Made by a program: the position numbers and the translations under genes
Shown here: positions 46,256-57,975 of the stretch, piece by piece
How the letters are laid out: every line of letters begins with the position of its first letter
Position numbering within the stretch: position 1 is the stretch's first letter
The notes under the pieces: model-generated
Told to the model about the DNA's origin: nothing
Database searches by the model: none
Seen by the model: only the letters and a program-made list of their open reading frames with translations
NCBI GenBank assembly: GCA_936450465.1
Contig: OW388289.1
Span: 77,488,593-77,552,592 of the forward strand
Length of the DNA stretch: 64,000 nt
Origin: Gibbula magus
Lineage: Eukaryota > Mollusca > Gastropoda > Trochida > Trochidae
Direction of reading: 5' to 3'

Positions 46256-47489
46256 TATTAAATGTGTAGATTGTGGCACCCTCTCAACTTTGTTCATTTT
46301 ATGTCGGAAATAAAGGACACACCAGAGTAAAACACACTTTGAACATGTGTGCATTACACTATCCGTTAACATCTTCCTTGAAATAAATTACTAAAAACAC
46401 AAACAATAGCAAATGAAACATTCAAATTACAGCTCCAATTACACAGATGTGCGCTTCCTAAGCAAATTGTGGACCAAACTGACTTTTAATGCAAATGACA
46501 ATCGTATGATAATTACATTTACATAGGTACATATGCCCATGATGTGGTTAATTGGACAATTCCATGTTTTGGAAAGATTATTTCGTTTCTTTAATATACA
46601 TCCAAGTTATATATGTGCAATCAAGGCTTTTGAAGGAGAAGACATCAGAGGATTGTGAATAGCTATATTAAAACTAATTAGTCACTTTGTACAAAACAAT
46701 GACAATTTACAAGAAGTCTTATTATTTATTTTATGACTCGTTTCCAGGAACCTAATTAAGTTGAGAAAAGAAACATTAGCTCTAATGTGTGCTAATGGAA
46801 AACGTCACGTTTAACTGATCTTTCATTTGTATTTTTCCCAAGTGTATCTATTTAAATTCTCTCTCCGCTTCCTTTTACGGAAACACGTCAGTTCCGTGTG
46901 TCATTTAACATTAAATTCACACTATTTGAGAATCATAATGATGTGATCACTTTGAAAGATATAGTAAGAATACAAATGACAGCTAGATTTCCCAGAATTT
47001 CACTTTATACTGTATAGTTTATACAACACAACATTATCAACATGACTGAGTACATCTGCTCAGAACAAATTAAGGTTTTTTCTTTCTTTTGGCCTATAGC
47101 AGTGGGGTTTTATCATGTAATGTGTGTCCGCAAGTTAAAACAACTCAACACAATTTACATAATGACTTTCTACTTATTAGTATATATTATAATTCCGAGC
47201 CGTGAAAGAGGTGCATGTGTTCATTAAAGGTGCATCCATTGTGTTTCATAAATTTGTATTTGGCTTTAATACGTTCCAACACACCATAGGTGCTGTTTAC
47301 AATACAAACAAATTCACTTAGCTTGCATATTCATACCCATAACCCAACCATAGCATAATTACTAGTTTTCAATTAAAATCGAGTAACATCATTATGCGTG
47401 TGCAGAAACCGAAAAGTGCACGTTCTATTTACATGTACAGTAGTTATATGACCTATTGAACATTATCAACACAAAATTGTTATTTTGTC
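46256..47489. other. Gene-free stretch
   Basis: This is AT-rich sequence with no supported ORF or repeat structure that I can see. Confidence 0.3.
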
Positions 47490-47725
47490 TGGTGTAAATA
47501 AGATTCCAAAATTACGTTTGACTCATTGGCGCGCGCCACACGGAATGCATTGTCCGGTTTTCGATCAGAAATCAGTACTTTTACCTCCATATCGTCAATA
47601 TACTAAGTCGAGTATCATTAAATTGGTTGTTTTCGGTAACAGTTGGTACTTCTCGATAAAATAAGACCATTTATAACGTTTGTCATATTTGACCCCCAAC
47701 AACACAATGGATGTACCTTTAAGTA
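47490..47725. repeat. Dispersed repeat, family B, copy 2
   Basis: It matches 800-1120 in the same orientation, from 'TTCCAAAATTACGTTTGACT' to 'ATGGATGTACCTTTAA'. Confidence 0.65.
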
Positions 47726-48019
47726 CAGTCCTGACATTTGTGTAAGGTTTTATTATGCTGAATGAATGTTAATATGAAAATAAATGCTATGAAATATGAA
47801 AGCTGAATCTTAAATTAAGTCTTAATCTTAATTAATTAAGAGGGTGACCTAGTAAACCGACCATGGGAAGATCTACGCACTATTAAGACGATAGCGCAAT
47901 TGTTGTAAATAATTGATTACGGTGATTAATATACACTTCCTTTTCCGAACAAATCAAGTCGTTTGGAACAGGAGGATGACACTCACAACTGAACGCTCTC
48001 AAATTAGATTAAAACGAAG

Positions 48020-48490
48020 TTAAATTTACTTGTAATATAATGGCCCAGTTTAATATTTTAATTGTCCTAATGTGTACCTTGCCCCCCAAAACGTTGAAAT
48101 AGACATTCAGATCAACACAATTGAGTGAAAAGTTAAGACTTGTGGTCATCTGGAGGTGTCGGCGGCCATTTTTTAGGCTATATTAGATTTTTGTGTACCA
48201 TAATAGACAAACACCATTTGTTATGATCTTAATGTGTTCGTTGCCCCCACAAACCTGGGGATAGACATCAAGATCATCACATTTGAGTTTATGGGTACAG
48301 AGTAATGATCATTAAGAGGTGTCGGCGGCCATCTTGGACGCCATCTTGAAAAAAAACACACCTTTCCGGGTGTCCTATTTTGGTAAACTTTTAGTATGTT
48401 ATTAAGTACACTAAACCTTCCCAGAATCAGTTGAGAAACCTTTTGTAGCAATATTTGGGGGGGGGGGGGGGGTCCTTATATTGACCCGAC
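48020..48490. repeat. Dispersed repeat, family G, copy 2 (uninterrupted), with a G16 run
   Basis: It is collinear with 41545-41915 plus 42583-42655. A run of sixteen G lies at 48457-48472, where copy 1 has only six. The G run may be a sequencing or assembly weak point. Confidence 0.7.
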
Positions 48491-49189
48491 TTCTATCTGA
48501 CAGCCTGATAGAAAAAATTTATATTTGTAAATTTTCCACGTTTTTTTATAGTTATTATGACCTCTCTAGCCTCAACCGTTAAAGATAAAAACTCATATAT
48601 ATAGGTTGAAAAATGTTCAGCTTAGAATTTCAAACAAGTTGACATATGATTTGTAAGAATCAGCGAAAAACATTATGATTAAATTAGGGGGGAAATTTTT
48701 TTTTTTCACTTTTTCCCCCCAAAAATAAAAACATATGAAAATTTTGCGAGGCCTCTCGATCTATATGTGATTATATAGGTATCAGCTACAATCATGACAA
48801 CTTTTATATTTGCATCACGATGTGCACAATTCAGTTGGAAAATTGTACTTATCCGCTAGAAACTTCATCCAGAGTCAACTTTTAATGTTTATCTAAGGTT
48901 AGAAATAGTAGAGCCACTATTGTTTTATCATAAAACAAAAATCATTTCATACAATCATAGTACCATCTTCTTTCTTAATCAGTAACCAAAAATAATTATT
49001 TGTTTTTTAATGTGTCTGTCGACACACTGTTAATGAAATTTTTACAAAGTTATGAGTTTCTGCAAGTCCCAAATCCGAGTAGGCAGTTGAAGGGCCTATT
49101 TGTGACTCCAATTGTGATTGGTCAATTCCATCTTCCTTCTTTTGCACACGAAAGGTCATTTGTGTGTATGGGAGGACATGCGTGTTATT
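48491..49189. other. Gene-free stretch with T/C homopolymers
   Basis: A T-rich run and 'CCCCCCAAAAATAAAAAC' lie near 48698-48730. No gene or repeat end is visible. Confidence 0.3.
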
Positions 49190-49615
49190 TGTGTGGAGTG
49201 ATATGAGTTATGTTGCATGGAGTGACATGAGTATTGTTTGTATGGAGTGACATGCGTGCTGTTTGCATGGAGTGACATGAGTGTCTGTTGTATGGAGTGA
49301 CATGCTTGCTATTTGCATGGAGTGACATGAGGGTTGTTTGTATGGAGTGACATGAGGGTTGTTTGTATGGAGTAACATGCGTGCTGTTTGTATTGAGTGA
49401 CATGAGTGTCTTTTGCATGGAGTGACATGAGTGTTGTTTGTATGGAGTGACCTGCGTGATGTTTGTATTGAGTGACATGAGTGTTGTTTGTATGGAGTGA
49501 CATGGGTGTTGTTTGTATGGAGTGATATGCGTGCTGTTTGTATTGAGTGACATGAGTGTCTTTTGTATGGAGTGACATGCGTTCTGTCTGTTTGGGGTGA
49601 CATTGTCGTGGTGTA
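49190..49615. repeat. Minisatellite, about seventeen 25-bp units
   Basis: The unit is like 'GTGTTGTTTGTATGGAGTGA' plus 'CATGA'. The period of 25 is not a multiple of three and the unit has no stop in any minus-strand frame. All three minus frames therefore stay open and create ORFs of 89, 122 and 235 codons that spell the same histidine/threonine-rich repeat. These are not taken as genes. Confidence 0.9.
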
Positions 49616-49751
49616 TATGAATGAGAAAAGTGCCTTATGGATGATCGGGCGTATGGTGTATGTGTGCCATGTGTAGGATGTAGTATGTGGTTTGTGTATG
49701 GTATTTTGAAAGGGGAAGTGACTGAGTTTCGGTGTTTTAATGTTCGTTTTT

Positions 49752-50885
49752 GTCCCCCGCCGCCGCGAAGCGCGGAGCGGGGGGATATAGTATTCAGCTC
49801 CGTACGTCCGTACGTCCGTCGGTACGTCCGTACGTACGTCCGTCCCGCTTCTTGTTAGCGCGATATCTAATGAACCGTTTAACCTAGAATCTTCAAACTT
49901 GGTACCAGTCTTCATCTGGGTAATACGCAGAACTGAACAGTTTTTGGTGACCTTGACTTCATTTTCAAGGTCACGGCGAGACTTTGACCAGTTTTGAAAA
50001 TGTTGTTAGCGCGATATCTAATGAATCGCTCAACCTAGAATCTTCAAACTTGGTACCAGTCTTCATCTGAAGAATACGCAGACCTGAAAAGTTTTTGGTA
50101 ACCATGACCTCATTTTCAAGGTCACGGCGAGACTTTGACCAGCTTTGAAAATGTTGTTAGCGCGATATCTAATGAACCGCTCAACCTAGAATCTTCAAAC
50201 TTGGTACCAGTCTTCATCTGGGGAATACGCAGACCTGAAAAGTTTTTGGTAACCATGACCTCATTTTCAAGGTCACGGCGAGACTTTGACCAGTTTTGAA
50301 AATGTTGTTAGCGCGATATCTAATGAACCGCTCAACCTAGAATCTTCAAACTTGGTACCAGTCTTCATCTGGGGAATACGCAGACCTGAAAAGTTTTTGG
50401 TGACCTTGACCTCATTTTCAAGGTCAGGGCGAGACTTTGACCAGTTTTGAAAATGTTGTTAGTGCGATTCCTCATGAACCGCTAGAACTATTGGTTTTAA
50501 ATTTAGTATCAGTCTTCATTTGGGGAATATCCAGATACCAGTCGATTTGGTTGACCTTGAAATTATTTTCAAGGTCACTACAAGACTGATTGTCAAATGT
50601 TGTTAGCACGATATCTCATGAACTGCTGTACATAGAGTCTTCAAATTTGGTACCTGTCTTTAATTTGGGGAATACGCAGACACCAGTCGATTTGGGTGAC
50701 CTTGACCCCGTTTTCAAGGTCACTACAAGACTTGACCATTTTAAATTTTTTGCCCGATATAACAATAATTGAATCAAACTTGTAAATGTCACTACTCGGA
50801 ACAAGCTGTGTGTCCATTCTTTTAGCTCATTTCTTAATTGCGGCGGGGGACATGGTCACGTTTGTGAAAATTACTTGTATCCATT
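49752..50885 (+). mobile_element. Complete TCAAGGTCA tandem-repeat element, copy 2
   Basis: The 5' hairpin 'TCCCCCGCCGCCGCG' with 'GCGGGGGGATATAGTATTC' is followed by a GTACGTCCGTAC tract (49799-49845). Six monomers start 'GTTAGCGCGATATCTAATGA' near 49854, 50005, 50156, 50307, 50458 and 50602, that is, 151 bp apart four times and then 144. The 3' end is 'TTGCGGCGGGGGACATGGTC' then 'AATTACTTG' (50839-50880), as in copy 1. Monomers hold TGACCTTGA and TCAAGGTCA facing outward about 10 bp apart; in two of them the left site has mutated to 'CCATGACC'. Confidence 0.8.
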
Positions 50886-53800
50886 TTTATTATTCAATAT
50901 TTGTACCATTTATGGTGTATTTTAGGCCTGTAAAGGCCCGGAGTTTGTAATACTCATGACACAGTAATAAACTACTTTTATTATTATTATTATTTATTTG
51001 AACGATCTCTCATACAGGCCACTATTAGATCGACTGTATTAACATAATAAAGAACAGTCGATCTAAATTTATTTTGATTGCATTGTCCTTTACTTGAAAC
51101 CCGTGAAGTTGATAAGGCTGGTTGAAGATAGTTATAGTCAATAATGGGATATTATCGTATCGATTTGAATTTTATACATTTTCTTGAATGCAATCGCATG
51201 CTTTACCAATATAATTGTGTACAATATCTGAAAGTAGACTGGGTATGTTTCTTTTGCTGCCATATTTGTCAATCCTATTTTATCCCCAGTATTACAAAAT
51301 TACATTCCTGTAACCTGAACCAGTGCTATTAATTTTAGAATTCTTTCTCTTAATGTCCCTAAAATAATGTGTCAATATAATATTGATATAAAATTCAGCT
51401 TTGAAATGAAGGTATTTACAACATATTGTATTTGATATTGCTACTGTAAAGAAAGCGATAAAACATAATGGTAAATTGGAAATGTCATATATGTTTGATG
51501 TCTGTCTATCGTGAAATATTTACAGAAGTTCAAGATACGATGTAGTTAGAGTGAATAGCAGTCATGCAATGCCTATTTAGCAGATAGTAGACGGATTCAA
51601 GAGTGTTATAGTTGGTTTAAGCTATACGTGTTATTGTTATATATTGCATTATATACGTTGAATCGTAGTATACCTTCATAAATACATGTTCTACACCATC
51701 CAATGGAATTGCCGCTAAGGTTTAACACACAACAAATGTGCAACAAATCATCACATACTTTTAACACATACACGAATGTATGAATATTAAATCATGTAAT
51801 CGATATATTTAGGGAATAAAACAAGCATACTTTATAATGGTACATTCGCGGTAAACTAACGGGTACCCCACTGCTGTGTGACGTGTACGAATAGCCGACA
51901 TTTCGCCGTGTCTGGGAAATTATTTATTTATATTGACATACGTGTGCTTTTCAAACGTTCATGCAGGCGGACAAATTTAGCTCTGGTCAGCAACAATTCT
52001 TACCGGTACATATTACATGTACAGTATATCTTGGTATTTTTGTATATAAGTAAAGCGTTAAGATAGTTTTATGTTGAGCTACTCCATCATTGCTGGACAT
52101 TTAATTCTAAAGGAAAGTAATTATTTGGAACAATGGTTTCGTAGGTTCATAAGTTTACATAACTGTAGAACGCGGCTTTGATACGATCAAAACAAGAAAG
52201 TCAATTTATTACTTTTCTTAGAATTGAACATTATAGGCACTAATCTCAATATGCCGTCGTTAATAAGTTACAAAACCTTCTTGACACAACAACAGAGTGT
52301 CTGCAAATCATTATTTAATAATTTCATATAACATATATTGTGATACACATTTCTTATATATATAACAAAACTATAAATCTGCGGAGGAAAATAGATCTTT
52401 AATTACGATTACCAACTTAAATGGTTGTTATATTGTGCTATAAGTGTGATCGATTAATATGAACGGAACACATACATGGCCCAGTTTCACAGAATTGGAC
52501 ATATAAACACTGATGCTACAGAATGTAAGTCTACTGTCACGATATTTAATACAAAACGTAAAGGATTACTGTTACGTTGTGTATACATGTATGTCGATGT
52601 TAAGACGTAAGTCCTCGTTATAGGTGGTTTGACGGTATTTAAGCGGTATCCCTAAGAACTGGTATCATCCAATCAAACATGAATGTCCCTGGAGTGGAGA
52701 GACGGAAGTTACCCTGTCAGGATTGGTCTCATAGTGATAGAAACATGTACACGTAGTCTCACCCCTATACATGATCTGTAAAACTGATATTAGCATGTAT
52801 GTGAAACGCAGAGTTCAGGCTAGTGCATTTTACAGGTTCCTAGCCTGTCCCACTTCGTTCACATTGTCTGTGTCTGATATGTTTCAAATCCATTGATTCA
52901 CTTTACTCAACTAGAGGTTATCACACATGTAAGAGTGTGTTTTGGGATGATCAATATCCTGCATTAGGATTTGGATTTGGGAGCATTGCCGATTATAGAG
53001 TGCAGTTATAAATTTAGTTATTATTAAGGATTTGAACGTTTAATACTTTATAAACGAGGAAACACATTCCTAGAGGACATATACTTTCTCTGAGTATCGT
53101 ATATTTCCATTTGCATAAAAGAAATATATGTAACCTTTAAAAAAGTAATAGAAATTAACTGCAGAAACATATGGATTTTAAACATGCAATAGGCTAGGGT
53201 GAATCAAACTCAACTAATGACCCCATTAGTATCAGATAATGTAAAGGTAATGGACATTCCATGAAAATTGACTTACAATGTACCATCACAAAAACAATAA
53301 ATTCAGTTGAGTTTCAAAATTTATGTCAGCAAAATCATAAAATGTTTGTATCATTAACTTGTCATTGACAAAACATCTACAGATCTTAACATACGTGCTA
53401 AATCAACGTTTTGCTTTACAATATATCTATTGAACGTATAGAGAAGTGATATATATATATATATGTCAATCATGAGAAACATAGCCTTTCGATGACATGA
53501 ATATCAATTGACGGCAACTGGAATTTCCCACTGAGAGCTCAGTCACTTACGTAGAAGTGTTTGTATTCAGATATTTGACATTTTCAATAATCAAGTCGTG
53601 CTGTTGAGTTCCCCAACAACTGAGGTATCTAAATATATCTAGAGATCTGGATATATATTATTTTATGTTTATCTCTCTGATTTATTAAAACAAAATACAA
53701 GCACAGTCCAAAAAACTGTGTTTGACAGTGTCCAGGAAGCATTGCCAGTATCCTCTTCCATAGGTACACTGAACAGATTTTTGCCCGTAAATGTTCACCG

Positions 53801-55204
53801 AGGGGACGTTTGTCCTGAGTGAGAGAGCACGGTGTGGACAGTGGGGTGTAATTCTAGTCAGGCAGCGGAAATAGAGTCAAGGAAACTTGAATTAAAGAAT
53901 TCATTTAAATTTACGTAACCAGATCCTTAATCTGACAATCGTAGCAGTGTATGCAATGCACTCATTAGATGAAATACCCAGAGCCAGACAGTCTGATTTA
54001 GGGGCCAGGCTAATAAGTTGTTATCTACACACTTCAAAGTGACGCGTGTCATTAACTAACAACAAACTTGTCAAAAGTTTTCAATTGATGTGACTAAATT
54101 AGAATCACCCGTCTAACAAACATCCGCTCCTGTTGCAGGGAAGTAATATATGTATGTATCACGTACACTTTCCTTTTGAAGTCAAACCATAGGTTTGAAA
54201 TTGGTAGCTAAACTGTCATCAACTGATATGTAGCACAGGAAACTGTATATAGATATACATGTAGTCAATCTGTCAGTCCCTATAATGTTGAGTTTGTGAA
54301 CCTTAACCTAGCTACTTATGGTTGGTCATAGGGTTTTCATAATTAAATCGGGTCGCCTTTCTTAAACATTTTTAGGACAATTTATGTTATTTATGATATA
54401 TTGGCTGTTGTAATGTTATAGTGTTGTAATTCTTTCAAGTGAACTGATGAACCTTATTGCCTCACCAGTTACAGCAGTATGAACCATTGAAATCAGTTTT
54501 GTTACAGGACAAATGTGTTTAACTCTAATTTTCCCTGTATATATAGACGTAAAATGAAGTTCTCACGTTCTCCTTTCAGAAATAACAATATCGTTTATCT
54601 CCTCTCTACATCAATTAAAGAGATGTACGCACTCAGATTGGTCGTGTATTTTCTTGTATACACATTTAATGTACTTACGAAGATTTCCCTCATTTAACCA
54701 ATATGGAAAATTCATTTCTCTAATTAAGGAAATCTAATATTAAAAACTTGCACCAATGACCTGACGATCACGTGATAGGTTTGTGTATTAATTACAGTTC
54801 ACGTTAACAACTGATGGTGATATTTCGGTTTAGATAAAATAATGCAATTGGCGTTCAAACGAAATAAGAATTATTTGCATATTTGCATTTGTTGTCAATG
54901 AAAAAACTTCCCGGTTCAGCTGTACAGATACATTGTGTCGGCCATGGGAATTGTCATTGGATACCTGAAGCCTTGTCTTGACATTAACAATCAACGAAAG
55001 TTGATACGAGATAATGGAAAGGGGATCTACAATGTATACGTATGCATGATATAAATGAAGACTGATTTGGTAAATGTTCGTGACGTATAAGTAAGGAATA
55101 AACTCCGAAAACTCGCCGATATTTGCGGGTCGGGTGTCGTCGGAGGCCGTTAGGCGTGCTAGTTTGTTATGCAACTGAATGGTTGATATTGGCGTCCTTT
55201 TCTT
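50886..55204. other. Mostly gene-free; microsatellites and repeat C
   Basis: Contents seen: (ATT)n at 50977-50995; a small hairpin 'TAGATCGACTGT' with its inverse at 51026-51065; repeat C at 51810-51920; and an (AT)8 run at 53449-53464. The remaining ORFs are short and unrecognised. Nothing else is supported. Confidence 0.4.
51810..51920. repeat. Dispersed repeat, family C, copy 2
   Basis: It matches 1385-1515 in the same orientation, with 'GTACGAATAGCCGACATTTC' and 'GTGTCTGGG'. Confidence 0.55.
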
Positions 55205-55285
55205 AATAGTGACCACTGTATGGGACCTGCGTCGGCAGGAATCATTTTTTAACGGGTATTTGTTACGCTGCTTCACCCGGGTAGG
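55205..55285 (-). repeat. 80-bp repeat H, copy 1, open in the same frame as copy 2
   Basis: On the minus strand it encodes '..TRVKQRNKYPLKNDSCRR' in an open frame (inside the 165-codon ORF at 54830-55327). The inverted partner at 60825-60906 encodes nearly the same peptide. Nucleotide identity is about 90% or more over about 75 bp. It may be a small dispersed repeat or a basic, duplicated coding exon; the larger ORF has no recognisable domain. Confidence 0.5.
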
Positions 55286-55804
55286 CTGAGGTCGTGTTTT
55301 CGAAAAAGCTTTAGTTGTAAAAAACATTTGAATTCAAGGTTAAATCTACTTTCTATGTGCCTTTAAATGGGTATATGATCAAGACGATATGTTGAAGCAT
55401 AATTTCCTAACTTCTGAGCGAAATCTGTGCATTAGTTATATAGATATGATCAAATATATCCCCTATTCCTCGAAAACATTGACTATTTAGCTATTATTCT
55501 TTAAAATGGACGATTTAAACTTTGAGAATTATATATTTAGGAACATACACTCTATTGAAAGTGTACATTACTGTTTGAAATGAATTTTTTCATTATCATA
55601 GTCAAGAAAACGTGTTGAACATTTCGCCTGTTGATGTACCGATTTTTTAACATGCGACGTAATTTGAACAACGTGTTACGATTTTAGTTACACGTTTAGA
55701 GCTACTTCATATTTTATCATTTGTAAAGAAACATGGAATAATCTTCAAATAAAGTACATTAAACTTACACCATTTGGCATGTACAGCCTTATCTTGTTGC
55801 ATAG

Positions 55805-55918
55805 ATGAATAGAACCATTGAAGAAGAGGACAGTATGATTCAGACAGGCGACAGCACGGATTTCGACCTCATCAACGTGAGCAACGTTGAGGAAGTCCAA
55901 AAAGCTTATTTAAAGTAA
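55805..55918 (+). CDS. Possible first exon or small ORF, 37 codons
   Basis: The frame starts ATG and encodes an acidic, polar peptide ('MNRTIEEEDSMIQTGDSTDF' and on to 'NVEEVQKAYLK'). The codon choice looks more coding-like than other frames here. It ends at TAA, but a GTAATT just before the stop could be a splice donor, and GTGAGT near 55975 is another. Upstream acceptor-like 'CATGTACAG' and 'GTTGCATAG' precede the ATG. No family match and no next exon found. Confidence 0.3.
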   Translation: MNRTIEEEDSMIQTGDSTDFDLINVSNVEEVQKAYLK

Positions 55919-56701
55919 TTCTCAAATAAACTGTACAATTCAGAGACAAATAAATTCACGACAGTCCAAGAAAAGTGAGTATTTTCTAAAACTACAACTT
56001 TTGATGAAACATTTTTGATTGTTCAGCACTCGGTTATTAACAATATTACATTTGTAGGAGGAGTTTGAATGAAGTAAAGTACCCTAAAAGACTCAGATAA
56101 TTTATGTTCAAAAGTTATAAGTAGTTATATATACACCTACAGGAAATTACTGTTTTGTTCTTGTTTCGCTGCAAACGTCTACAAAAAAGGTGTTTCCTCC
56201 AAAAACACGTAAAAACACTTCATGCTCACAGTAAAGCATATTTCACTTTGTTGACCTCACATGACACCTCTTCAAAATTCAAAACTGATGGAACCATCCA
56301 TACCACATTTACATCGTATCCAAAAAATATTAATTCACAACTTGGAAACTAATCGTTTCCTTCCAATAAAAATGCAATGCAATACGAATTTCCATCAACC
56401 TAACCACTTTAATCCAACATATTATATATAGTGTTTAATAAACTCGTCGCCTTACAAAATATAGATATTTCAACCAACGAGCGATACATATGACTGAAAC
56501 AGTGTAACATCTTGTTTTCAGAAGCCAACATAACTAATATCTGTTCATATTTATGTGAAATACACTTTAAGAAATTGTGATTTTGGAAAATTCCTTAAAT
56601 AGTAAGATAGATCCAAAAATGGCTTTTAATAATGACGACCTATAATAATAATAATGACGCGTCGAAGAAGGTACATTATACCAGGGACTTTATATACTCC
56701 C

Positions 56702-56782
56702 TCATCCTCGAGAATCCAGCGCTTTCGTTCCGATAAATCTACACGATTTATCGGAACGTAAGCGCTGGATTATCGAGGATGA
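56702..56782. repeat. 81-nt near-perfect hairpin, pre-miRNA-like
   Basis: Arms of 37 bp (56702-56738 and 56746-56782) match with two mismatches around a 7-base loop. One arm reads 'AATCCAGCGCTTTCGTTCCG'. Its outer flanks also partly match ('TATACTCCCTCATCC' against 'GGATGATACTCCCT', a direct not inverted likeness). A microRNA precursor or miniature transposon are the two options. Confidence 0.8.
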
Positions 56783-57559
56783 TACTCCCTTATAGCGTCG
56801 CTGATTATACCGACTATCGTATAAACTAACATACTATCCTGTCAATGAAGCAGCCTTTGTATAAAATCAGTATCGTAGGAACATTTGTCGCAATCATTCC
56901 ATCATGTAAAATGTAATTTAGTTGTTTTGTTTTGTGTCCTTTCACATGTTAATATTGCGAATAATTTTCTAAAATCGTAACACTGTCATTTACTCACGTT
57001 CAAAAATCGTAATAGCACGTTCAAAATACGTAACAGTAAACAAATAGGGTGCTTGTGTTTGAATGGAAATGTTGAAATCACGCGTGAATTAAATAGATTG
57101 CAGTCAGTTTTTACATGGAGATAATAGGTTTTGAAGACTATCTCAATAAAAATTATTAAACAATAGTACTTAATTAGTGAATATTATGTCTCGAAAGTCA
57201 GAAAATATGAAAATTACAATAAACTGACTTCAACTGTTAAAAAAAGATGACCAATGTTAATGAAATCATACCAAATTCTTAACAAATGTATTAGTGATCA
57301 GCGACCAGTAACACATATTACCATAGAAGCACAGCAAAAATGAGCTGGTTTCCAGAACACTGAAACTAACAGGATACCAAATGGAAACCAGTATTTCCAG
57401 TTGGTATCCAGACAGTTTTTATAAGTTTCCATGTGGTTTCCAGCAACACTGAAACTGAATTTTGCACCAGTATCCGGATGGTATCCAGTGCGAATAATTA
57501 CCCACTCCTCCAAGTGGTATCCATCTGGTTTCCATGAATAACTTTCTTTTTGGTTTCAA

Positions 57560-57975
57560 CTCAGTTTCCATGTGATAGTTTCCACTTGGTTTCCACTTGG
57601 TTTCCATATTTCTTAGTTTACACTTGGTTTTAACTTGGTTTCCATGTTCAGGTTTACTGTTGGTTTCAGTCTGGTTTCCATGTTAAGGTTTATTGTAGGT
57701 TTCAGTCTAGTTTCCACGTTACGGTTTACTGTAGGTTTCAACCTAGTTTCCATGTTGAGGTTTACTGAAGGTTTCAGTGTGGTTTTAGTATAATGGTTTA
57801 CTGTAGGTTTCAGTCTGGTTTCAGTGTAATGGTTTACTGTAGGTTTCAGTGTGATTTCAGTGTGATTTCAGTGTAATGGTTTACTGTAGGTTTCAGTCTG
57901 GTTTCCATGTTAAGGTTTACTGTAGGTTTCAGTGTAATGGTTTACTGTAGGTTTCAACCTGGTGTCCATGGTTGG
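57560..57975. repeat. Minisatellite of about 33-36-bp units
   Basis: Units read 'GGTTTACTGTAGGTTTCAGT' plus 'CTGGTTTCCATGTTAA', with variants. About ten units can be counted. The first part (57560-57640) is less regular. Confidence 0.8.

Noticed and set aside
48457..48472. G16 run as a G-quadruplex regulatory site
   Set aside because: It is a simple homopolymer extension within repeat G (six G in the other copy), without promoter context.
49208..49915. 235-codon minus-strand ORF, the longest or nearly so in the window
   Set aside because: It is produced by the stop-free 25-bp minisatellite plus part of the adjacent GTACGTCC tract; the same peptide appears in the other two frames.
49185..50760. 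CRISPR-like regular repeats
   Set aside because: Units are directly abutting without unique spacers, and the genome is animal; these are a minisatellite and a 151-bp tandem array.
54830..55327. 165-codon minus-strand ORF as a host gene
   Set aside because: No recognisable domain or signal peptide. It includes the 80-bp repeat H, and no splice partners are visible, so I list only the repeat.
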